DNA of 64,000 nt from Synaphobranchus kaupii (taxonomy: Eukaryota > Chordata > Actinopteri > Anguilliformes > Synaphobranchidae). The position numbers were made by a program, and so were the translations under genes. The stretch is taken from NCBI GenBank assembly GCA_029718625.1, contig JAINUF010000034.1:248001-312000 (forward strand), read 5' to 3'. This document shows, in pieces, positions 55,770 to 64,000 of this stretch (the stretch's first letter is position 1; each line of letters begins with the position of its first letter). The notes beneath the pieces are model-generated. The model did no database searches. It was not told the origin of the DNA and saw only the letters and a program-made list of their open reading frames with translations.

Positions 55770-56540
55770 TGCGTTGAACTTTCTTAAATTTTTTAATTTT
55801 AATTTTTTTTTTTTTTTGCGGAGTAGTTTTATTGACAGCTGAGGTCTGTGTGCCTTTTCTGAACTTTTAAGATTCCTCCCCTTTAAGATTCCTCCCTGGT
55901 GTGATCATTCCCATCGAGTTCCGTCGCTCCTCTTTCCCAACGTGCTGAAGATTTATGTCAGCGGGCATGTCGGTGCCGACTAGGGAAGACGTAAGCTTGC
56001 AGGGCAAACTTTGTGCCAGAATGTTGTGCTGGCTCTCGGAGAACGAGCGAATGGCTGGCCTCGGCAAGCCGCCGGTTTGCTTGACGAGTGGTCGAACGGG
56101 GGCCTCGGGAATTGTGCCTTCTCTCCATTTATGTGTTCTGCTGCACTATTAGAAAAAGAGAGAAAAAGGTGAAAAGTATATACCTGATCATCTTTCTTTT
56201 TATAAGAAATTAAACCTGCACAGATGCCAGGATATGCAGACAGGGTCAGGGGTTGAAAGATTATAAGTGTAAGGAAGTAAACGCATCTGTACCTGGAAGG
56301 GTAACGGTGCGACTAATGCGCTCTCGAACAGCTTCAGCCTGGCACGCCGGACACATTTTTTAGAATACATTTTTAATTATTATTTATTTATTTATCTCCC
56401 CTCCTTTCTTTTTCCTGCTAAAGAAGGATCTGCCGCACACACGGGATTCAGAGCAGAGCCGAAGTGAAGTCCCCAGTGTGTGAAATTGTGCAATTAAGCC
56501 GTCTTATTGGAGACCAGGGCTTCCCTGGAAAAGGGAGATG
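55770..56540 (+). other. rbpj: rbpj intron 1, between the two minisatellites
   Basis: Unique DNA, GC-richer at 55.9-56.1 kb. No donor/acceptor pair with recognisable coding content. Confidence 0.4.
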
Positions 56541-56545
56541 AGGTG

Positions 56546-56974
56546 TTAAAGGACGTGCGGGTGGAGGTTATGCTGTCCTATTAAAGGGAGTGTGGGTGGA
56601 GGTTGTGCTGTCCTGTTAAAGGCAGTGTGGGTGGAGGTTATGCTGTCCTATTAAAGGGCGTGTTGGTGGAGGTTGTGCTGTCCCGTTAAAGGCAGTGTGG
56701 GTGGAGGTTATGTTGTCCTGTTAAAGGCAGTGTGGGTGGAGGTTATGCTGTCCTATTAAAGGGCGTGTGGGTGGAGGTTGTGCTGTCCCGTTAAAGGCAG
56801 TGTGGGTGGAGGTTATGCTGTCCTGTTAAAGGGTGTGTGGGTGGATGCTGTGCTGTGCTGTCCCGTTAAAGGCAGTGTGGGTCGATGCTGTGCTGTCCCG
56901 TTAAAGGCAGTGTGGGTGGATGCTGTGCTGTGCTGTCCTGTTAAAGGCAGTGTGGGTGGATGCTGTGCTGTCCC
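56546..56974. repeat. 35-bp minisatellite
   Basis: About twelve units of TTAAAGGCAGTGTGGGTGGA followed by GGTTATGCTGTCCTG (35 bp). Later units have extra GTGCT repeats (40 bp). Some units alternate CCTA/CCCG ends. Located in rbpj intron 1. Confidence 0.95.
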
Positions 56975-57528
56975 AGAGTGAGGCTTATCGCTGCCATCTT
57001 ATCTGCCAGAGCAGTATTCTGGAGGGTTAGGGTTAGGTTGCCATTCAGCGACCTGCTCGGAGCTGCTGGCCCAGGGTTTGAGGCCCACATTCTATCCCTC
57101 CAGCCCAACAGAGATCAGGAAATTATTAAGTAAATTCACAAAATATGGTTTTCTAAAATGTCTGATTGGAACAGTTTGTGCTTTTTCTCCCTTCCGGTCC
57201 AGTGTGTGAATCTTACATTAAGTAAAGTGATAGCCCGTGCTATGAAATCATTTGGTGCGGTAGACTGCGTTGAATGGGAAGTGTAAATGTCAGAGACAGG
57301 CCAGCGGTAGCGGTGGGTCGTCCGTGTCTCTGAAACGCGCTGAGGTCATGTCTCTAAAATACGCAGCCAGAGGCAGTGCAGGAAGAGAGCGCGCTCGTGT
57401 CATGCTGATGCTGCTGTTAGTCCTGGTCAAATGACGAGAACTTCATCTTTTTAAAAAAAAAAAAATTTAAAAAAAACCCAGTCCAGCAGAAGCAGGGGTT
57501 ATTCTAGGGGGTATTCTATGGTATTGGC

Positions 57529-57529
<1 letters not shown>

Positions 57530-57555
<26 letters not shown>
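57530..57555. repeat. (GT)n microsatellite
   Basis: Short pure GT tract next to a SINE. Confidence 0.9.
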
Positions 57556-57559
<4 letters not shown>

Positions 57560-57564
57560 ATTCA

Positions 57565-57775
57565 TTTCCTCAGGTGCCCCTTCCCATGGGGGTAATTTGA
57601 CATTACTTGTCTTGCATACATACCCAGACTTGCAGCTGGATATTTACTGAAGCGGTTCAGGTTAAGTACTTTGCTCAAGGATACGACAGCACCTGGGAAA
57701 CCTCCAGCCTTTGGGAATCCCAGGTAAAGTTCTGCAGACGTGCCTGGCTCCTGGACCACTGCACCATGTCACTCG
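57565..57775 (-). mobile_element. Fish SINE, minus orientation
   Basis: GCAGCTGGATATTTACTGAA, CGGTTCAGGTTAAGTACTTT with GCTCAAGGATACGACAGC, then GGACCACTGCACCATGTCAC. Relative of the copies at 2.45 kb and 37.5 kb. Confidence 0.6.
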
Positions 57776-58276
57776 TAGGGCTGGCTGTGATGGGACCGGC
57801 TCCCCTGTACGTGTGTGATCCAAAAGATGAACACACAAGATTAACAAGCACATTTCTGAGTCATTTAGTTTGGCAGACTCTGAGCTTGGCAGCCGTGATA
57901 ATGTTGGTCCTTAGCCTCGTGCACTGGTGTGTGTGGTGTATCTGGGGGTTCTGAGTGAATCAAGAGCTTTTTTTCAGTGTACTTTATTCTTTTTTTCCAG
58001 GGGATTTACTGTCATTCTCTTGATTTATGGATATTTCGTGTGATATTTAAGTTTATATGTCAATAAAATAAAGATTGTATTTTTCATAAATGGAGCTTGC
58101 AGAAAACAATGAAGGCACTGGTTTATAAATTACAATACATTTTCCTTTAATTTGTAAAATCACAGAATATTCTTTAGTTCTACAGAAGGCTCCACAAAGC
58201 CACGAGAGATTAAAGTAATTCTCACGCAAACGGTTGACCCGCGTGTTGGCGGAATTCGTGATTGAGAGGTTCTAAA

Positions 58277-58290
58277 TGCCCCTCTGGTGG
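58277..58290 (-). promoter_or_regulatory. Weak CTCF-like site, minus orientation
   Basis: TGCCCCTCTGGTGG; its complement CCACCAGAGGGGCA resembles the CTCF core but has one extra G. Confidence 0.2.
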
Positions 58291-61200
58291 GGCCTCGGGT
58301 CGTCCAATCAGCTGCCAGTGAATGCACGCGGTCTCCTTGTTCAGAGAGGCCGTCCTCTGTCGTTGGTAGCGCTCGCATTATTGCCACGGGAACGCTTGCG
58401 TGTTTTTTTTCCTTTGTATCCGCGGGCGTCAGCATTTTTAGGTTTCAGGATGTTTCATTCAAAATACGCGGGGCGATCCGCTGGCCGTTCCTTCTCTACT
58501 TTCATTCAGCAAGTTTCCAGCCAAGTGCCATGTTTTGCAATCTTTATAGCGGGAGGGAGAGAAAAGAAGAACAGAGAGGCAGTTGCAACCTGCATGAATA
58601 ACACTGAATTTTTCTGTCTTTCTGTGGAAAATGTGGAGAGTGTTCTCCAGGGTTATGTTGTGGGGCTTATTTAAAGGGAGAGAGCGAGAGAGAGAGAAAA
58701 CAATGGCGTTGTTTATGAAAAGTGATGCGTACATTTTACTATCTGCAGGAATGGCCTGTTGGTGTTTAGCCCTCCCGGAACACTGCTACGCACAGATTTG
58801 GAGGTGCCGGTTATTGATCGAGTAATGTTTCCGGGTGTGAGGGGAGGGGGGCTCTTTTTTTGTTTTTGTGGGCGGCGTTATGGTCAGTGATGTCATCCCC
58901 TGCGCTCGGCTGGCCTGAGCTCACTGGAGACGTGAGGGTTCTGTGTCTTTATGAACCTGCTGACGGATCGTCTCGGCACAGGCTTGTGGGCGGGGCCTTT
59001 TCAGGGCGACTGTGCTACCCTGGAGCAAACCATGTCGAGCTCATACTACAGAAAATGAGAGGCTTCACACCGCTTCCTCCTACAGAATGACTTCAGTTCC
59101 TCAAACCAATCACCACTCACTTCAGCAAGCAGACCAGTCACACATCTCACTGAGTGGACCAATCGCCCACTGTCTGCCTGAGTGAGTATCCAGTCCAAAT
59201 AACATAACTCTTTAGTTGAGTAGCCACCTCGAGTATCTGACTAATCCCCAACCCCCTATTGGTCTGATCAATCAAAAACAAAAACACACACGATCAACAG
59301 GCGGACCAATCCCAAATAAAGAGTGTAACTAGGAAAGTTTTCAAAACATTTTACAGAAGGTGCTCTTATGAGACAACGTATTAAATGACATTAGTCTTAT
59401 GAACAAGTGTTGGCAGACGCTTTTGCTTTTGTCTAAAATCTGCATGGTGGTGACGGCTTTGTTTAGCTCAGTATTGCTACGTTACGTGACTTGGAATAAT
59501 CATTCCACCTGATTCATGTTGCTTTGCCTCCAAGCAGCGTTTTTTTGCCGCTGATTCACACAGGTGAGCGAGAGTGGCAGGTTGTATTTTTCCTTCCCCT
59601 TCAGCGTAGAGAAGGCTGATTCACACACAGCTGCAGAGCTATCGTTTGTCTCGGAGCAGAGGCTGGCTTGTTAGCTTTGGTTCGCTTTCTCTCCCATTTC
59701 CTCCAGTGGGTTGGTTCCTCATCCAGCTAAAGCACCGCTTCAGTGCAGCGAAGCGCCCTGTGATCCGGTTTCGAGTCCTGACCACATCAGTGCTGATTGG
59801 CCGGCGGCCCAGCTGGGCGGCGCGTAATTGGCTGTAACGTTCCCCGGGGAGTTCAGCGCTACAGTGCAGCCGCGATTTCATCACACACCATTGAATCCTG
59901 CAGTCTGCCTGTGGCATGTTCCTCTGACACAGCGACTGTGCAGCTTGCCCGCGTGTTCCCGCGGTGACCGAAGACCTTAACATCATGACACTGGCCTTTA
60001 GATATCACTGGCTGTTCCACAATGGGAGAGTGAGAGAGAGAGAGAGAGAGAATCAGAGATTAAAAATGGGTTAAAAAATATTGTGTTGATTTCTGTGCGT
60101 ACCTCCCTTCAGTACAAGTTTGGGCAGATTTAGCTTTCAGATGTGTGTAGATTAATAGAGGATTTCATCACATGACAGAGGGTACACGAAACGAGGCCCT
60201 AGGAAATGGGCAAACTCAAAAGTCAGAAGTTTCGGTGTAAACTTCACTGTGTTTGATCTCATTTGAGTGAGAGCTGAATTTATGTTTCGGTATCCTCTGC
60301 TTACACCTCTGTTCTGAAAACCATATGTGCGTAGGGCCGGCGTGTCCAATCTTATCTGAAAAGTTCATTTGTGTCTCTGACAGGCGCTGACAGGTTCATT
60401 GCTAGTAAATTATGCTATTGGGGGGGTGGCGGGGTGCGCAGCTTCACTGCGTTGCGTTATAACGTCATACCCCCACCTTGGATCGCAGAATCGGGCTTTT
60501 ATTCCGACTCGGCTCTGCTAATTAGGCTTGATTGAGCTGTTAATAGAATAGTGATGTGTGTCGGCATCTGTTGATTTAATCCACCGTGTGCTGTGAAAGA
60601 AAACATGCTCATTTTAAGTTGTTCATTCAGTTTCTGCTTCTGTTTTCCCCTTGGCCAATTTCTCGTGTTTTCCCCTTGGCCAATTTCTCGGAGGCTGTAT
60701 CAGTGGAGCCTAATTGGCTGATCGATTGATTATTCCAGGCCTCGCCGAACGATTAAGACCTTTTATTCATTGGAGTTGAACACCTGCCTATGTTACTAAT
60801 TTGTTTGTGGCTAAAATGAATAGAACCGCCTTCCAGAGACAGATTTACCTTCGAAGAAGAACAGCTTCCGTTGTGCTAAAGCTAATTGGTGGAACAGAAA
60901 CCCGTGTTCGGAGAACGTGCCACAGAAAGGGTGCAGCAACACTGTTGTACCGATGGCTTAGGGCCCAGAGGTCTGACTCGTTGTCTGTTGAAATCGGTTT
61001 GCGCTGTGGTGTTTATTCAGTGGAAAAGCCCTCGCTTAATGAGATTTATCACAGATTATGGTTGTTACTATTTATTTATACAACGACAGGGCTCCACCTG
61101 GGAATTCAACCCTGCAACGTCTGGGTTCCATGCCTAAACCACTATACTAACCTGGCAGCCGTAATTTAGTTAACACACTTATCCAGTGTGACTTAGAGGG

Positions 61201-62275
61201 CCATCAGTGTATGGTACTTAAGTATGTATCACATTGTCAAAGCAGTGTGTCAATGACTAACATTGAAGGTCTGGCATAGGGCACAAAGCTAAGCACTGCC
61301 GTGTGGGACAGAGAACATGTTTGAGAGCCTTCTGGGTTCCCTAGAGGAAGGCACCTGCCAAGAAGGGGAAGACTCAAAAGAGCGGTGCTGTACTAAATGG
61401 TGAGGGAGACAGGGGGTCAGTAGCAGTGTTATGTTTGAATTTCCGCTGTTGGAGGAACGTGAGAGCAATGCTAATGCTAACGCTAGCTCATCTTAAGAGA
61501 CTGAGGGTGAGGGTGAGGTGCGGTGCGGCAGAGCTGCGTGATGCGTAATGCTTTACCGCTCGTGACCGTGGTGACAGACGCTATGACGCTGGTGCCTTCT
61601 GGGGCCACCCCTGCATTGATCTTTAAATTAAAAAGGGACATGTGGTTATTCCTCCGTGGTTACTGTGGTCATTGTATCCAGGCAAGCGTGTCGTTCGTGG
61701 TCCTCTTTATGCCTAAAGAGCAGTTTATGTGAAAGACATAGACATAGACGCAACTTTTGTTTTCCTCACTGCGTTTACAGGTGGCTGGGTTGCTCGCGTA
61801 ACCGGCGTGAAGCGGAGCGTCACTTCACACACGTCGGGGGCGCGATGTTTCGCAGCCGTGTCACAATTCACACGGTGCCGTAAAATGGGCGTACGTCACG
61901 CAGGGTTTGTGGATGTCCCAACAGTGCTCTGACGTGCCAAACTCCGCCCTCCGCCCTGCCCCGCGTCCACATCCCCCATGACCATCCTATAACATTACAA
62001 ATACAGAAAGCAGACAAAAGACCTACATCACATGACACGCACAATAGGAATTTCTCACCCCTCCACACACGCACACACACACACACACGCACACACACAT
62101 ACAAACACACACTCAGTCACCTTCCATCTTGCCGGTGAAGTAGGCTAAAGTTCACTGAGTGTTTCAGAAGTTTCTAATTAGCATGTGTGACTTTGTGAAA
62201 GCGGTTTGTGGAACGGCTAGCTTACGGTTGCATGGGCTCTCTCTCTCGCATGTGGTTTGGCAGTTCTGAGTGTAT

Positions 62276-62315
62276 GGGGGGGGGGGGGGGGGGGGGCGGG
62301 CGGGCGGGCGGGCGG
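62276..62315. repeat. Poly-G and (GGGC)n tract
   Basis: 21 G followed by five GGGC-type units. Strong G-quadruplex potential on the + strand, which is the non-template strand for rbpj. Confidence 0.95.
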
Positions 62316-63747
62316 AGACTTGGTACAGGAAGAGAGAAGCTGACCTCTGACCTCTGGAGGATTCTGGATGGATGAGTCAGAGGCAACGTGGCCACGGAGC
62401 AGGGAGTTTACAGTAACTGCGTTTGTGGTCAGGCTTTACTCAGCCAAAACCTTGCAGAATGTTTAAATCTCATCACTAATGAATCATACCTTCTCATCTC
62501 TGCAAATGACTCATTTTCTGACCCCTTTCATCCAAGTGTAATATTGCAGAAAGGCAGTGTTTTTTAGGCACCTCTTCCCACTGTTAACTCCTGAGGGACA
62601 GAGGATATTTGGAGGCTGTGTTTTATTAATAAATCAATCCAGAGTAGTTAACTCTTGCCCGTCATATCTGGAAGTTGTCATAGCTACACCTTCAAAAAAC
62701 ACCTTCAGCAAAAAGGGTGGGGAGGGGTGGAGATTGGAGAGATGAAGAGGTCAAGGGAAAGGGAGGGGAGCGAGAGAAATAGCCAGTGGAGGGATATCTA
62801 CCTATACCTGAGGATCCCCCATCCCCCTCCCGCTCTCCTCACTGTTTTGTGAGTCGGGAAACCGTTGGGGGTTCGGGTGTTGAGGGGGTGTATTTTATAC
62901 AGAGCAGTTTTAAAATGGCTTTGAAGAAGAGGGAAGCCCAAGTCTTTGTTCTGGCGGATCAGTGCGCTGTTCCCTAACAGTCACTGCTGAAAGGCACGTG
63001 AAAAAAAAACCCCCAAAGCAGGTTTGGAGCAGCAGCTGGATGCTGCTGCCGCGTATGTAAGGCACTGAGCTTGAATTACCTCGCCGTTTGAATATGGCTC
63101 CATCTACACTGTGAAACGCAAGTGCTACAAGTGACCATGGCCAAATGATGTCTGCTCAGCATATCAATTAATAAGGAAAAAAAAAGGGGAAACCGCTAAG
63201 CGATCAGCGGGCCATCGCAAAATGGTATTGATAGCAATAAATGGTGATTAGTGGTATTGTACGCTCATATTGTCTTTTTCCTGAACCTTTATAGCACGGC
63301 CATGTGAAGCTACTCCTGTGTTCAAAAGTGTCAGGTCCACTTTCAGCAGAAGTGATGTGTTATAAATGCATAATAAAATCCAGTTCTACTGCATTCCAGC
63401 CCTGTGATTTAAAAAAAAACAACAAAAAAAAAACGTGTGCATCTGATTTGTTGCCTGTAGTGAGCTTACATTTTAAAATGAGACCCTGAGAATGTTACAC
63501 ATTGACTCTTATCACAGCATTGACACATTTACATTATACGTATATGTGCAACTGAGCTTTCAAAGATGTTGTTGCTGACAACCATTGAGCCTGGCAAGCC
63601 GCGTTTATTTCTCTATTATTTTCACACCCATAGTGTATAGGAACAAGCTTCCGGCTAATGAGAGAAGTGACTTTTCATGTGAAGTTAACTTAAGTTTGTG
63701 AAGCTTGCATGCAGGTGTGTGTGTGTGTATGTGTGTGTGCGCGATTT

Positions 63748-63910
63748 GAGGGTATTGCCGTCCATATCGGATGAACCGTTTAGAAATTATCAAAAAATAT
63801 TGGACTGTTTAACATAATGTAGAATAAAGTAATCATTTTTAATATGTGGTCGTATATCCTTTGCATGCCATGACTTCCTGATGTCTGTGAACCAAAAATA
63901 TCAAAGGACT
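63748..63910 (-). mobile_element. Relic of the second Tc1-like family
   Basis: Matches 45602-45800 over most of its length. Relative to that copy, about 43 bases after GAAATTAT are missing. The minus strand again encodes the MACKGYTT motif. Confidence 0.75.
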
Positions 63911-64000
63911 ACTAGGGCTCCTAGGATTCAATTTTCGCATAATTGTGGAGGGAATTGTGGAATTGACCTTCAAAAGTGGAATGTTGGCTTTTGCGTGGAA

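Larger units (their letters stand above)
57780..63740 (+). other. rbpj: rbpj intron 1, distal part in the window
   Basis: Mostly unique DNA. GC/CpG-richer patches lie at 58.2-58.5, 59.7-60.0 and 61.75-61.95 kb. A partial SINE end is at about 61085-61170, a 23-bp direct repeat (TTTTCCCCTTGGCCAATTTC core) at 60640-60690, (CA)n at 62065-62110 and G21 plus (GGGC)n at 62276-62315. No rbpj exon 2 (KFGERP) was found. Confidence 0.4.

Noticed and set aside
58450..58520. ATG-led CpG-rich stretch as an alternative rbpj first exon
   Set aside because: No GT donor in the right frame; kept only as a GC-rich patch.
60112..60130. AAGTTTGGGCAG as a possible rbpj KFGERP exon
   Set aside because: The following codons do not read GERP and no acceptor precedes it.

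Overview
The window is nuclear DNA of a ray-finned fish, probably a teleost. It has spliced genes with GT..AG introns, very many (GT)n, (GA)n and poly-G tracts, an L2-type LINE ending in the common fish 3' tail, several Tc1-like transposons, hAT-like fold-back elements and fish SINEs. The species cannot be fixed from sequence alone. No tRNA, rRNA or CRISPR was seen.

Layout. 1-6.9 kb: repeats (hAT-like MITE, microsatellites, SINEs, a 5'-truncated L2 with an open reverse transcriptase), one weak candidate minus-strand exon at the left edge and one weak candidate 5'-UTR exon near 4.1 kb with an ISRE upstream. 6.93-21.4 kb: a GIMAP8-like (AIG1 GTPase) gene on the + strand, assembled here from four exons whose three junctions are all phase 1. 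The third exon is about 11 kb. It carries an AIG1 domain followed by a coiled coil of about 2,870 residues, built mostly from seven 342/345-residue units that are nearly identical at DNA level. The reading frame breaks near 18.08 kb and twice more before the exon's donor. The last exon holds a decayed third AIG1 domain (P-loop lost, frameshifted).

22.9-24.2 kb: a complete three-exon smim20 gene (67 aa; mitochondrial MITRAC7 and phoenixin precursor family). 24.2-50.5 kb: gene-poor DNA with a 0.79-kb fold-back element, CTCF-like sites, SINEs, Tc1 elements, GC-rich islands and a few possible conserved noncoding elements. 50.45-50.88 kb: a CpG-rich promoter and the first coding exon of rbpj (the Notch-pathway CSL factor, isoform beginning MAPVVTG). 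From 50.88 kb to the end lies rbpj intron 1, with AACGTTAG-rich DNA, a 120-bp (GT)n, a 1.9-kb minisatellite of 37/39-bp monomers and a 35-bp minisatellite.

smim20 followed by rbpj on the same strand is the order found in human 4p15.2, so these two genes mark a conserved block. The GIMAP-like gene next to smim20 looks like a lineage-specific neighbour. Main points for follow-up: the giant repeat-built GIMAP coiled-coil protein and its broken 3' part; three exact CSL sites around rbpj's own promoter together with TCTCGCGAGA-type elements; and a phoenixin region without the usual amidation signal.
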